DNA of 64,000 nt from CAYJBH01 sp964370605 (GTDB lineage Bacteria; Bacillota; Clostridia; Oscillospirales; Ruminococcaceae): assembly GCA_964370605.1 (NCBI GenBank), contig CAYJJX010000002.1, positions 108,838-172,837 of the forward strand, in the 5' to 3' direction. Under the pieces are notes generated by a model, which was not told where the DNA came from, made no database searches, and worked only from the letters and a program-made list of their open reading frames with translations. The translations under genes and the position numbers were made by a program. The stretch's first letter is position 1. Each line of letters begins with the position of its first letter. This document shows, piece by piece, positions 25,191-35,273 of the stretch.

Positions 25191-28100
25191 TTAATCCAAC
25201 TTTTCTATATTAATCTCCACCTCTTTATTAAGATACAGTGAATAGATAATAGTCTGTTTCACTTTTCTTCCAAAACGACGACCAATCGCCTCGGCATATA
25301 GACGCAGTTGTTCTCGATACAGCTTTGCAAGTTTTTGTTCGTTTGCTCTTGTGGTTTTATAGTCCACCAGCACCACCTCATCATCTTCAATAAACAAAAG
25401 GTCGGCTATACCCTGCAAGACCACCGTGTCCTGCCGTGTGATAAATTCATATTCACGATAGACCTCTTGTGATGCAAGTATCCGCTTTGCAAGAGATGTT
25501 TCAAAAAAAGCTTTTATGGATGAAAGACTAATAAGCCGTGCCGATTCTGAATCTATGTATCCCTGCTGTAGTAATCGCTCCATCTCTTTTCCTGCGTCTT
25601 TTGAGGCTATCTGAAAGTCACACAACTGCAAAAACTCATGTGTGGCACTCCCCCGTTTCGCTCCCCCCATATCCTGTCTTGCAAACATCGGCTGTTGCAA
25701 CGCAGGTGGAAACTCGGCATGATCGATCAACTGGGTAACCGAACTTTTTATCGGCTCTGTCGTTTCGTTTTGGTAGGGATATACGTACCTAAACAGCCGA
25801 AGCAGTTCCTCGTTTTCCTCGCACTGTCGCTGTGTCTGCTGTTTCACCTCCGGCTCCTCAACCTCGGAAAGAACCTTCACCGCAAGGTGTCCCGTATTTT
25901 TTATCATCGGTATCGATACATCGCCCGCTACCTCACGAAGTGCACGAGCCTCGGGGTGGCAAAGGGCAAAATAGAGCAGATAATCGGCAAAGCTGTCGCA
26001 CTCATAAAGCATCATCGGCGAAACACCGCCCGCACCATAGAGTGAGCAAGCGTATTCATAGAGTTTTTTCTCTTTCGTTGCAACGAACATATGAAGTTGT
26101 TCTTTTGCTCGGGTGGTTGCGACATACAAAAGACGCATCCTCTCGCTAAGCATATCAAGACGAGCCGCCACCGACGACGCTTTACGAAACGGTGTATCCA
26201 CAAAACCGTTGTTTTCTTCTAACTTTATCCCGATCGAGGTTTTCTCATGCATCAGCACCGCCGAACTGAGGTCTCGTACATTAAACTTGTGGGCAATGTC
26301 GGCAATTATGCAGATTGGAAACTCCAGCCCCTTTGAGGTATGTATCGTCATCACATTGATGAAGCCTTTTTGAACCGTCGCCTCTTTTTTGGCACTCTCG
26401 GTGCGTTCCAGCGCAAGATCCATCCGCTTCACAAAACCGGAAAGACCGTTTTGCCCCACATTGTCATACTGCTGAGCCAACTCTTCAATGTAGTTTATTG
26501 CCTTTTCTGCGCCGTTTGACATGGCACAGCAGATCACATAGGCATCGAGACGCTCATAAATCTCCTGAAGTAATTGCCGAACCGACACCCCCGACGAAAT
26601 TCGGCGAAGCGCCCAAAACCTATCCAAAAACTCGATAATCCGAGCATCTTCACTCTTCTGTAATGCAAGAATAAGCCTCGTTTCGCTTTCCTGTGCATAC
26701 CTTGTTATGTCGTCGATAGAAAACCCACCGAGCGGCGACAGCATCACCGCGATGAGCTCCACCTCGGAAAAGGGATTTGCCAATAAACGAAGCAGTGCGA
26801 TCAAGGGCATCGCACCCACTTCATCGATGGGACGAATGTCTTTTGAGGTGCCGCCCGGCATACCGAGCCGCTCCAACTCCTTGGAATAAACGGCAACCGC
26901 CTTGTTGGTCGAGACAAGCACGCATATCTCTTCCGGCGATCGTCCCCCGTCTATCAGCTCACGACAAAGGTTTGCCACCGCCGTGATATCCCCCTCTCCC
27001 ATCACCGCATTCAGTGTCACGACACCGTCAGCGCCGTCGCTACGCCCTGGATAAAGCCGATTGTTCTCGTCATAATCGACACCGCCGATTGGCTTTGACA
27101 TCAACAGTCCGAACAAATCATTGACCGAATATATTACCTCTTTACTGCTGCGATAGTTGTCGGCAAGATATACCACCTCTGAACTCTTTGAGCTCTCACA
27201 GCTCTTGACACGGTCGGCAAAAATGTCGGGACGTGCCGAATTAAAGCCATAGATGCTCTGTTTCACGTCGCCTACCATAAACAGTGCACCGTGGTCATTT
27301 CCTACGAGCGTATGATAAATGTAGTCTGCGATCGGGTTGGTGTCTTGATATTCGTCCACCATCACCGCAAAAAATCTGCCGACAACTCCAAGCTCCGGTT
27401 GCTCTAAAAGGCTGACCGTCATGTGTTGCAGGTCATAAAAATCAAAACAAGCCTCTTTGAGCTTTATTTTTTGCAGTGTTTCGTGATAGTATCGTGTCGC
27501 CCTACAAAGTGCCGCCACAAGACGATAGTGTCGCTTGAACATTTCGGCATGATCACCGCTGTCCCACAAAAAATAGTCTTCATATATCTCGCAGGTAATG
27601 TCTTTTGCCTTTTTTCGAAGCGCCTTAATCAGTTCCCGTGTCTCGATATCAATCTCTTTACCCTGATTGAGCGTTGCAAATCCTTTAGCACCGCCACGAT
27701 TTGACATCAGCGATCGAAAAGCCTCGTAGTTTCCTGCTCCCGCAAGTCTTGTTAGCTCCCGAACAAGTGCAAGCTCCTCTTCCAAAGTTGCGGTCGCTTT
27801 TGCCGATGCTCCGTGTTCCCGTGCAAGCTCGGTTGCCTTCATGAGAAATTCGGCCGCATTTTGCAAGCTATCCTGCGCAAAGTTGAAGATCATTTTACCT
27901 GCCGAGGTCTTTGCGAATTCGTCAGGGATCACACCGCCGAGCAGTTGATTTAGATATTCTATCGGATGCGGCTGGCTGGTCATACTTTTGTGAAGCATCT
28001 TTATTGCCTTTTGCGGCTCTGAAAGGCTTCGAGGATCGGCAAAACCTCGTGCAAACTCTTCAAAATCGGGATCCTGCAACATTATATTGAGCGTCTCCTC

Positions 28101-28526
28101 CATCGCCTGCGTCTCGATCACGTCCAGCAAAAGACGTTCGCCGACCTTAAAATCAGGTTCGATCCCGAGCTTTGCAAAAAATTCACTGCAAAGGTTTTTG
28201 CAAAACGAATCAAAGGTTCCGATGGCGGCACGGGACAACAGCATCCGCTGTTTTTTGAGCCGATTGATGTCCCCCTCCTGCCGCTGAATCCGTTCTGCAA
28301 GTTCATGAGCGAGGTCACTTTTCAGCTTTGCGGCGGCGGCCACCGTGAATGTGACCACCATCAAACGATCGGCGGTATATCCCTGCTCCCCATCACAAAG
28401 CAGCCGCATGACACGCTGAATCAACACCGTTGTCTTGCCGCTTCCTGCCGCCGCCGAGACCAGCAGTGCCTTACCATCGGTGTCTATCGCCCTTTGCTGT
28501 TGTGGTGAGGGTTTGAATTCACTCAT
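25191..28526 (-). CDS. addA: ATP-dependent helicase/nuclease subunit A
   Basis: The 1,111-residue UvrD-type helicase with a C-terminal RecB-like nuclease shows helicase motifs AAAGSGKTTVL (Walker A), VTFTVAAA, DEYQDTN (motif II), VGDVKQSIYGF (III), VMTIHTSKGLEFP (V) and YVATTRAKEQLHMF (VI). The nuclease core has LVDYKTTR and EQLRLYAEAI near the C-terminus. With AddB it resects double-strand breaks and processes ends at Chi-like sites. The start MSEFKPSPQQ follows AGAGGAAA; an in-frame ATG 22 codons earlier has no site. The order addB-addA is standard. Confidence 0.95.
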   Translation of the reverse strand: MSEFKPSPQQQRAIDTDGKALLVSAAAGSGKTTVLIQRVMRLLCDGEQGYTADRLMVVTFTVAAAAKLKSDLAHELAERIQRQEGDINRLKKQRMLLSRAAIGTFDSFCKNLCSEFFAKLGIEPDFKVGERLLLDVIETQAMEETLNIMLQDPDFEEFARGFADPRSLSEPQKAIKMLHKSMTSQPHPIEYLNQLLGGVIPDEFAKTSAGKMIFNFAQDSLQNAAEFLMKATELAREHGASAKATATLEEELALVRELTRLAGAGNYEAFRSLMSNRGGAKGFATLNQGKEIDIETRELIKALRKKAKDITCEIYEDYFLWDSGDHAEMFKRHYRLVAALCRATRYYHETLQKIKLKEACFDFYDLQHMTVSLLEQPELGVVGRFFAVMVDEYQDTNPIADYIYHTLVGNDHGALFMVGDVKQSIYGFNSARPDIFADRVKSCESSKSSEVVYLADNYRSSKEVIYSVNDLFGLLMSKPIGGVDYDENNRLYPGRSDGADGVVTLNAVMGEGDITAVANLCRELIDGGRSPEEICVLVSTNKAVAVYSKELERLGMPGGTSKDIRPIDEVGAMPLIALLRLLANPFSEVELIAVMLSPLGGFSIDDITRYAQESETRLILALQKSEDARIIEFLDRFWALRRISSGVSVRQLLQEIYERLDAYVICCAMSNGAEKAINYIEELAQQYDNVGQNGLSGFVKRMDLALERTESAKKEATVQKGFINVMTIHTSKGLEFPICIIADIAHKFNVRDLSSAVLMHEKTSIGIKLEENNGFVDTPFRKASSVAARLDMLSERMRLLYVATTRAKEQLHMFVATKEKKLYEYACSLYGAGGVSPMMLYECDSFADYLLYFALCHPEARALREVAGDVSIPMIKNTGHLAVKVLSEVEEPEVKQQTQRQCEENEELLRLFRYVYPYQNETTEPIKSSVTQLIDHAEFPPALQQPMFARQDMGGAKRGSATHEFLQLCDFQIASKDAGKEMERLLQQGYIDSESARLISLSSIKAFFETSLAKRILASQEVYREYEFITRQDTVVLQGIADLLFIEDDEVVLVDYKTTRANEQKLAKLYREQLRLYAEAIGRRFGRKVKQTIIYSLYLNKEVEINIEKLD

Positions 28527-28622
28527 TTTTGTTGTATTTCCTCTTTTGAAATTTAATCCGTTTTCTGCGAAGCATTTTAGTGCTTTATTCAAAGCTCATG
28601 ACTTAGATCTTTCGAGTGCTTT

Positions 28623-31600
28623 TTACTGTTGTTCCGCAAACGGCTTTGTTTCATCACTACCGAGTCTCTCTCGACAGTCGCCGTCGCTCTTGCGGCAGAT
28701 TATTCGATATCCGCAATATTCACACGCCGTCTTACCGCTACTTCTAACAAAAGGCAACGCATCAAAGTGTCCGCTGTTCATCTCGCCTGTGACCTCATTT
28801 ATCAGCTCATCAATATGTTTTTTGATCCGCCCCGCCTTGGCACGGTCAAATATTCTATTCTCTTGCGCCGACGAAAAACTCCCGTCTGCCTTCAGTTTCA
28901 CCTTGACATATTCACTGCCCATTGCGTCCAGTACCTTAGGTTCTGCAAGCGCCGCACCGTCATAGCGATATGTCGGTCTGCCGCCGTCATACGATGGGCG
29001 GTTGTGCAGATAAAAAGCGCCTGCCGGTGTTTCCTGTTCACTCTTGGCATAGAATAAATACAAAAACAGCTGTATGTCGATACCGTCCATTACGTCTTTT
29101 AATGAAAACAGTTTTGTTCCTGTCTTATAGTCCACCACCCTTATGTATCGCTCGCCGTCAATTACACAGCCGTCCATGCGATCCACCTTGCCTTTCAAGG
29201 TCAAATTTATGCCGCACGGTGTCTCAAAGTGCTGATTGAGTTGCACCTCAAAGCGCTCGGGGCGAAACAAGCCGCTTTGCTGTTCCGTCTGCAAAAAGAG
29301 AATGAGTTGCAACGCCGACTGTGCCAGTCTGCTGACGATAAAACGATCTTTTGTCGTCAAGGTGTCGCCAAAATATTTTTTGGTCAACATCTCGCTGTGT
29401 TTTTCGCACAGCTCGGCAAGTTCCACCGCGCTGACGTTTGACAGTTCCGGATGCTGTTTGAGGATGAGTTCCATTATTGTATGTATAAATATACCTGCAA
29501 TATCGGCAGAGAGTTCCAGTCGCCGAACCGGCTCAATCTGCAACAGATATTGCATCAAAAAGCTAAAGCTACAGCTCTTATAGCCCGAAATCTTGCCGGA
29601 CGACAGCGATAGGCCTTCCAGCAAACAATCGATATTTTCGCGTTCAACAATGTTAAAACAAGGCAGCTGTGCCGCCGAATTTATCGCACGCATAAGCCTT
29701 CCATGTCCTAACTTGGTCAATGACTGTTCAATCATCGAGGTAAAAGAAGGCTGGGTCGTCATCTCTTTTGAAAGAATTACTGAAGCAGATTTTACTGTTG
29801 CTACTCGATCAAGCGGCATCGCCTTATGTCTTGGAGCAAAGGGAATAATCGGCAGCAGTGCGGCAGACGGTTTTGCACCATTCTTGGTGATATAGCTGAT
29901 ATGCAGTCGCTCACTCGGTGTGCAGACGGTGCGATAAAAATAAAGATCTTCCAGCATGACACGATTTATGTAAAGTCCCGGAAGTAACAACTCCTGCCCT
30001 GCAAGCTGCTCCCGATCGGTATGATTCAAAAGCCCTGAAGCGCCCACCTCTGCAGGGAACACGGTGCTGTTTACACCGAGCATGTAAAGTATCTTCACAC
30101 CATCGCCCACAATCCTATCCGGCTCATATACACTCACCGAATCCTTCACCCTCGGTATGCTATGAAGTTTTGTATTTTGCAATAATATCGTATACAGATG
30201 CGCTAACTCCCGCACATCTGTCTCCCACTGCTCTGTGAGAGAATGGAGCTGATCTATAATCGAAATCACAAGGTTGTATTGTCGAATTTCCTCCTCACCT
30301 TCGATCTTGCTCGGCACGCCCAGCCGCATTATAGTTTCATACAGCGCCTGCGGTATTGCGAGCTCTTTGTCGTAGAGCGGCGCCAACATTTCTATCAGCC
30401 TTGCACGGATTGGCTCTGCTCCATCCCAGCGTTTACCCGCGTCCTGCTGTGTCGTCTCGATCCCATTTCGCCATTCTTTGGCATGGGGATTAAACCGCAA
30501 AATCCAGTCCTGCAAAGTTGCGGTCTCGTCCTGTGAAAGATCACAAAGCCCTGTGCCGATGACGGTCAAAATATCGTCGGTGTTTATCGCCATCTTCAGC
30601 GATAACAGCGCCGATACCAGCTTTGCCGAAGCACAAAAACGAAGTTCATTCGGACGATCGAGGTATACCGGTATGTCGAAAAGATTGAACGCCCGTATCA
30701 ATTCACCATAATAATCATCGGTGCTTCGCATTACCACCGCAATATCACGGTATCGCGCACCGCCTCGTATGTCTGCATGAATTGCCGCCGCCACCGAAAG
30801 CACCTCGCTCGACGCATCTTCGTATGGAGTAATCGTGACATTTTCCATACGCTTTGGAAGGTCAATCGGCTCACCGCACAACAGCAAATTCAAAATTTCA
30901 AGATCACCGTCGCTTCTGCGGTTTTCAAACAGCACCGTGTGAGGAAGTTGCAGAGCACATCCTTGCCGCACTGCTAATCTCATCAGTCGTTTCGCACTCA
31001 AATGTACCGTCTCAAAAAACTCCTGCTCACCTACGTGTTCTGACGGCATACACATAGTAACGCAAACCTCTTTATCATGAGAAAAAAGTGCTGAAAGCAT
31101 ACTATATTCAGGCGCGGTGAAACCGTCAAACCCGTCGATAAACACCGCAGTATCACATAAAAATTCGGAATGGTTTTCTATGCACTCGGCGGCAAACAGA
31201 AGTGAATCCTGCGGCTCTCTTCGCCCCGACAACATTTCATCATAACATCTATATATCAGAGATAAATCCCGAAGTTTGTCACTGTTCGCCGCCTGTTCCA
31301 GCTGACAAGGGGTGCAGCTCATCTTGAGTTCCTTGATGATCTCGGCACAAAGAGCATAAAAACCGGGGCTATAACTGTCGGCGGTGTAATATTTCAGCTG
31401 ACCTTTCAAGGTATCGACCGCTCGTCGACAAAGCGCAACACGATAGGCATCACCCACCGACGCAAGCCGCCCACCAAAAGAGTTCTGTGTCATTCTTGCG
31501 ATGCGACCAAAATCCGCAACGGTGATATAGTGTCCAAGGCGATCGTCAAACCGTTCCAAAACATTCAACTCAACCGACGAAGTAAACTGTTCCGGAACGA

Positions 31601-31700
31601 GCAACAACGAGCGTTCCCCACGGCTCGCTCGATGTTCCATGCGTTTATACAGTTCATATGTTTTGCCACTGCCACAGCGGCCAAAGATGAACGAAAGCAT
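28623..31700 (-). CDS. addB: ATP-dependent nuclease subunit B (iron-sulfur type)
   Basis: The 1,025-residue protein has a N-terminal Walker A (FGRCGSGKTYELY), an inactive helicase-like body and a C-terminal nuclease with VVDYKTGTK. One cysteine in GYKSCSFSF (about residue 707) and three in CEYCGYRIIC near the C-terminus match the four-cysteine [4Fe-4S] staple of Bacillus AddB. It supplies the second nuclease strand and Chi recognition in AddAB. Its ATG overlaps the spoIIR stop by one base. A 96-bp gap with no recognisable promoter separates it from addA. Confidence 0.95.
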   Translation of the reverse strand: MLSFIFGRCGSGKTYELYKRMEHRASRGERSLLLVPEQFTSSVELNVLERFDDRLGHYITVADFGRIARMTQNSFGGRLASVGDAYRVALCRRAVDTLKGQLKYYTADSYSPGFYALCAEIIKELKMSCTPCQLEQAANSDKLRDLSLIYRCYDEMLSGRREPQDSLLFAAECIENHSEFLCDTAVFIDGFDGFTAPEYSMLSALFSHDKEVCVTMCMPSEHVGEQEFFETVHLSAKRLMRLAVRQGCALQLPHTVLFENRRSDGDLEILNLLLCGEPIDLPKRMENVTITPYEDASSEVLSVAAAIHADIRGGARYRDIAVVMRSTDDYYGELIRAFNLFDIPVYLDRPNELRFCASAKLVSALLSLKMAINTDDILTVIGTGLCDLSQDETATLQDWILRFNPHAKEWRNGIETTQQDAGKRWDGAEPIRARLIEMLAPLYDKELAIPQALYETIMRLGVPSKIEGEEEIRQYNLVISIIDQLHSLTEQWETDVRELAHLYTILLQNTKLHSIPRVKDSVSVYEPDRIVGDGVKILYMLGVNSTVFPAEVGASGLLNHTDREQLAGQELLLPGLYINRVMLEDLYFYRTVCTPSERLHISYITKNGAKPSAALLPIIPFAPRHKAMPLDRVATVKSASVILSKEMTTQPSFTSMIEQSLTKLGHGRLMRAINSAAQLPCFNIVERENIDCLLEGLSLSSGKISGYKSCSFSFLMQYLLQIEPVRRLELSADIAGIFIHTIMELILKQHPELSNVSAVELAELCEKHSEMLTKKYFGDTLTTKDRFIVSRLAQSALQLILFLQTEQQSGLFRPERFEVQLNQHFETPCGINLTLKGKVDRMDGCVIDGERYIRVVDYKTGTKLFSLKDVMDGIDIQLFLYLFYAKSEQETPAGAFYLHNRPSYDGGRPTYRYDGAALAEPKVLDAMGSEYVKVKLKADGSFSSAQENRIFDRAKAGRIKKHIDELINEVTGEMNSGHFDALPFVRSSGKTACEYCGYRIICRKSDGDCRERLGSDETKPFAEQQ

Positions 31701-32314
31701 CAGTCGTCCTTTCCCTGTTGCGTTTCTTCCTCTGAAAACAGCTTTTCAAATAGTTCCAGTGTCTTAAACCTCACATCATACTCCGAAGTAATAAGCTCGG
31801 CTTGCTCCTCGTCAAACATCTCATATACAATGCTCTCACCCTCTACACTCGGCAGACAAAGAGGTGGAAATAAAACACACCACCAGTTGTGACCCTCGGC
31901 ATCACCCAGCTCGATTCTCACCGCATTATAGTATCCTGCCGGCATGGTGAAACCCTCATAGGCCGTAGTATCAAAATACATCTTCGTAGTGTATGCAATC
32001 GCATCGTATTGAAGCCCTGACCCATGAATCGTAGTGTTAGCAATGCTTTCAATGAGTGGGAGATGGCTTTGCGCCGTCAGCAGTGCAGTCTCACGACTTT
32101 TTAAGGTGGTAAACAGATCTCCTGTGCCCTCGAGCAGTTCGTCACGGACCTCAAGTTTTATCGCCTGGTCAATTTCTTCATCGGAATGGGCGACAATATG
32201 TAGCCGCAACGTCGACTCTTCAATGCTTTGGGCGGTGGCATAAAATTCAAAAAAATCACCGAACAATATACAAATCGCAAAGGCGGCAATTACAGCGCTC
32301 TCAAAAACTTTCAT
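31700..32314 (-). CDS. spoIIR: Stage II sporulation protein R
   Basis: From the ATG at 32314 (GGAGAG site 6 nt before) it encodes 204 residues: an N-terminal membrane or signal helix and the SpoIIR domain with LRLHIVAHSD, LEVRDELL and the diagnostic GHNWWCVLFPPLC. SpoIIR is made in the forespore under sigma-F and triggers SpoIIGA in the mother cell to process pro-sigma-E. An extended frame upstream (to 32422) overlaps ispE and lacks a ribosome site. Its presence indicates a spore-forming lineage. It sits in a housekeeping operon rather than alone. Confidence 0.92.
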   Translation of the reverse strand: MKVFESAVIAAFAICILFGDFFEFYATAQSIEESTLRLHIVAHSDEEIDQAIKLEVRDELLEGTGDLFTTLKSRETALLTAQSHLPLIESIANTTIHGSGLQYDAIAYTTKMYFDTTAYEGFTMPAGYYNAVRIELGDAEGHNWWCVLFPPLCLPSVEGESIVYEMFDEEQAELITSEYDVRFKTLELFEKLFSEEETQQGKDD

Positions 32315-32376
32315 GACAGACTCTCCATTTCTCTTGATTTGAGAGTTGTCTGTTTTTTTCGAAATATACCTGTAAT

Positions 32377-33219
32377 CTAACTCAAAATTTCGACACCATT
32401 TCCAATCGGTCGCAACAACCATGCCTCGCCCTCAAGGCTTTCACATGCGCAGCGCGCAAGATCAAGCTTGTCAAACACTCCGAATACTGCCGCACCGCTT
32501 CCGGTCATCATCGCAGTTACTGCTCCACATTTCATCAGCCGGCTTTTTATCGGCTCGATATCAATGGTAGTTGAGTACTCAAGGTCGTTAGAAAACGTAC
32601 TATAAAAATCCGGCGTTCCGATAGATTGCACCGCAAGCTCGGTGCTTGTCTTAGCATCGGTACCAAGCTCATCAAAACGGCTGTATGCCTCCGCAGTGGA
32701 AACACCCTCACCTGCCATGGTCACGACAAAGAAACACTCTGCCATGCTGTCAAGCGTCTCGACCTTGTCTCCGACTCCTCCAACTCTACAAAGCCCCCCT
32801 ATGATACACAGCGGCACATCGCTTCCGATCTTTATCCCGATATCGCAAAGTTCTGTCAATGTCAATCCGGTTTCAAAAAGGTGATTCAGCCCCACGAGCA
32901 CCCCTGCCGCATCGGCAGAACCGCCGCCCATTCCTGCACCGACAGGCACCGATTTTTCTATATAGATATCCACGCCACCCCTGCACTTTGTAGCTTCAAA
33001 AAACTCTTCTGCGGCACGAACTGCGGTATTGCTCCGATCGGTAGGAACATTTTTTTTATTACAGGTCAACGTGATGTCGTTAGCCTTTGAAAGGGTAATA
33101 ACTTCATATAGGTTCACCGAGCAACACAGCATATCAAGGGTATGCAATTTCCCCGAAACCCCTGTTATCTCCAGCGCAAGATTCAACTTTGCCGCCGCCC
33201 TTACCTTTACACTATCCAT
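32377..33219 (-). CDS. ispE: 4-diphosphocytidyl-2-C-methyl-D-erythritol kinase
   Basis: A 280-residue GHMP kinase that opens with VRAAAKLNLALEI (substrate Lys/Asn), has the ATP loop PVGAGMGGGSADAAGVL, and motif III AMMTGSGAAVFG near the C-terminus. It phosphorylates CDP-methylerythritol in the MEP pathway, the same route that ends with the ispH half of the fusion gene in this block. It overlaps the DUF362 gene by 8 bp. Confidence 0.94.
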   Translation of the reverse strand: MDSVKVRAAAKLNLALEITGVSGKLHTLDMLCCSVNLYEVITLSKANDITLTCNKKNVPTDRSNTAVRAAEEFFEATKCRGGVDIYIEKSVPVGAGMGGGSADAAGVLVGLNHLFETGLTLTELCDIGIKIGSDVPLCIIGGLCRVGGVGDKVETLDSMAECFFVVTMAGEGVSTAEAYSRFDELGTDAKTSTELAVQSIGTPDFYSTFSNDLEYSTTIDIEPIKSRLMKCGAVTAMMTGSGAAVFGVFDKLDLARCACESLEGEAWLLRPIGNGVEILS

Positions 33220-34357
33220 TGAACAGTTTCACCCTCTTAATGTCAATTGCCTTTACCGGACACATCTCGTGGCAACAAAAACATCGTATGCAATCTTTTT
33301 TGTGTATAAATGCCTTACGATTGTCCATCGTTATGACATCTTTCGGACAGATTTCGGCACATTTTGCACAACCTATACATGCCCTTTTATTGATCACGGG
33401 TCGAGGTGCAACGAGCTTTACTATCTGAGGCATAAACGGCTTCAGAATTTTTGGCACTCGATTTTCAAACGTAATCTGTAGATGCGAACCGGGAAGCTCA
33501 TAATCTTCCGCCACCTCAAAATCGCTCGGATTTTGGAGCAGATCGTCTGAAAAGTCACGACATAGTCCACGTTTTTTTGCCGCTATAAGGTATGGAATAT
33601 CCTCAATTTCTGCGCCGATATATTTCGCACACACTACATCGATGTCATATGTGCTCTCGCCCGCAATCAGCATACCGGTTGCCCGCGGTTTCCCGCCGGC
33701 AGGGCCGTCACCTTCCATGGCGGTAATCGCATCCACAATGCTGATATCGGGATTCACTAGCTCTGCAACATCACACAACATCTCGCCGAATATCTCTTTT
33801 TCCGGGAAACGCATATGAAGTTCTGCCTTCAACAGACCGGGAATACATCCGAAAAGATTTTTTGTTGCACAGGTCAAATTGACCATCGCATGAGTCTTTA
33901 ACTTAGGTAGATTTATGATAAAATCCGCCTCTGTAATGGGTTTAAGTATAGTAAACTCACGGCAACAAACCCCCTCGGTCTTGACGGCGACACTTTCATA
34001 ATCCTCACCGTAGCGCACACCGAGGCGCTCGCACACTTCGGCAAGTCCGCTGGCACGATATATGCCCATCATCACCTTTTCGTTGTAAATTCCGCCCGCC
34101 GAATCGATAACTGCAATCTGTTTTACGCCTCTTGATTGCAAGACATTTATTGTTGCTTCCACCACAACAGGATGGGTTGTCACAGCCGCCTCCGGTGCAT
34201 GCTTTGCAAGTAGATTGGGTTTTATAACTACCCTACTCTCGTCGCTCAGTCGAGCTGCGGCCGGAAGCTCGGAAAAAATTTCCTCTATAAGCGCAGTAAC
34301 CTTCGCAAGATCATAGTTGTCCGCTTTTTTAATTAATACCTTGTTGTGTTTATCCAT
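33212..34357 (-). CDS. DUF362 domain protein with C-terminal 2[4Fe-4S] ferredoxin domain
   Basis: This 381-residue protein has a DUF362 domain to about residue 300 (ESRVVIKPNLL, ADFIINLPKLKTH, LFGCIPG). A ferredoxin domain follows, with cysteine sets CIGCAKCAEICP and CIRCFCCHEMCP. The reaction is not known. The family is widespread in anaerobes and seems redox-linked. It is flanked by rsgA (24 nt) and overlaps ispE, so it is expressed with core translation and isoprenoid genes. Confidence 0.88.
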   Translation of the reverse strand: MDKHNKVLIKKADNYDLAKVTALIEEIFSELPAAARLSDESRVVIKPNLLAKHAPEAAVTTHPVVVEATINVLQSRGVKQIAVIDSAGGIYNEKVMMGIYRASGLAEVCERLGVRYGEDYESVAVKTEGVCCREFTILKPITEADFIINLPKLKTHAMVNLTCATKNLFGCIPGLLKAELHMRFPEKEIFGEMLCDVAELVNPDISIVDAITAMEGDGPAGGKPRATGMLIAGESTYDIDVVCAKYIGAEIEDIPYLIAAKKRGLCRDFSDDLLQNPSDFEVAEDYELPGSHLQITFENRVPKILKPFMPQIVKLVAPRPVINKRACIGCAKCAEICPKDVITMDNRKAFIHKKDCIRCFCCHEMCPVKAIDIKRVKLFNG

Positions 34358-34381
34358 TGAGTTTATTATTTCCTTTTCCTA

Positions 34382-35236
34382 TTATAATTGTTCATAAATC
34401 CTAAGGTAGTTTTCATACCGACTTCGATGTATCCTTCCGTCCTCTGCCGCCATTCGAACCTCGCACCCCTCTTCCCGTCGGTGGGAACAATCTCGAAACC
34501 TACAACGATCTATGAACGGGATGAATTCGATAAAAAGATGCCCGAGTTCCGCCTGCGTTGCATCGCACAGCATTGAAAAGGTGAGCGATGAAAAACCTGC
34601 CGTATCGGCAATAAAACCGCCGCATTCCAGCGGCAAAAGTTCCGCTTCTCGGGTGGTATGTACTCCCCGCCCTAATTTTTTGCTGATAGGAGCTGTCGGT
34701 CGGTCGGTGCCGTAAAGCCGGTTCATTAAGGTGCTTTTTCCGACTCCTGTATTGCCGGTCAATACCGAAATATTATCGGTGGCAAGCCGAATTATCTCAT
34801 CATCCTGCAATCCGGCTGTCAAAATTTTGTGCTCTGTGGTATGATAAATCTCAAAAAGCTCTTTTGCCTGTTTTATGTCAGTCTTGGTAATAATCAATAC
34901 TACATCAACCCCAAGATACACCCCTGCCGCAATCATTGTGTCGAGCAGTAATGGCGAGGTTTTTGGTTGTACCGTCGATGCCACCAAAAACAGTCGATCC
35001 ACATTTGCAACAGGTGGACGCACAAATCGATTTTTCCGAGGCAATATGTCGGTGATAATGTGCGTGAAGCCCTCTCCCTCATCTGCCGCCTCGATGAGGC
35101 AAAGATCACCTGCAATCGGTTTTTCTCCACGCTCACGAAAAACGCCTCGAGGTTTTGCCGTAACAACGCCAAAAGGCGTAGAGAGGGAATAAAATCCTCC
35201 CACGCCTTTCAGTATAATGTTCTTGTTCTCAGTCAT
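34382..35236 (-). CDS. rsgA: Ribosome small-subunit-dependent GTPase A
   Basis: The 284-residue circularly permuted GTPase has an N-terminal OB fold (about 1-70), the G domain with the permuted order TKTD (G4), GNTGVGKSTLMNRL (G1) and DTAGFSSL (G3), and a C-terminal zinc site CRFRDCSHRREEGC. RsgA helps late maturation of the 30S subunit. rsgA next to the PASTA kinase and PP2C phosphatase is a conserved Firmicutes arrangement. Confidence 0.95.
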   Translation of the reverse strand: MTENKNIILKGVGGFYSLSTPFGVVTAKPRGVFRERGEKPIAGDLCLIEAADEGEGFTHIITDILPRKNRFVRPPVANVDRLFLVASTVQPKTSPLLLDTMIAAGVYLGVDVVLIITKTDIKQAKELFEIYHTTEHKILTAGLQDDEIIRLATDNISVLTGNTGVGKSTLMNRLYGTDRPTAPISKKLGRGVHTTREAELLPLECGGFIADTAGFSSLTFSMLCDATQAELGHLFIEFIPFIDRCRFRDCSHRREEGCEVRMAAEDGRIHRSRYENYLRIYEQL

Positions 35237-35273
35237 ACTGTCATACCGTCGTCCCTATTCTCGTTTCAAAAAG

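Noticed and set aside
28629..31057. Several plus-strand open frames of 60-140 codons across addB
   Set aside because: They are antisense shadows of the intact addB frame, without ribosome sites or recognisable domains.
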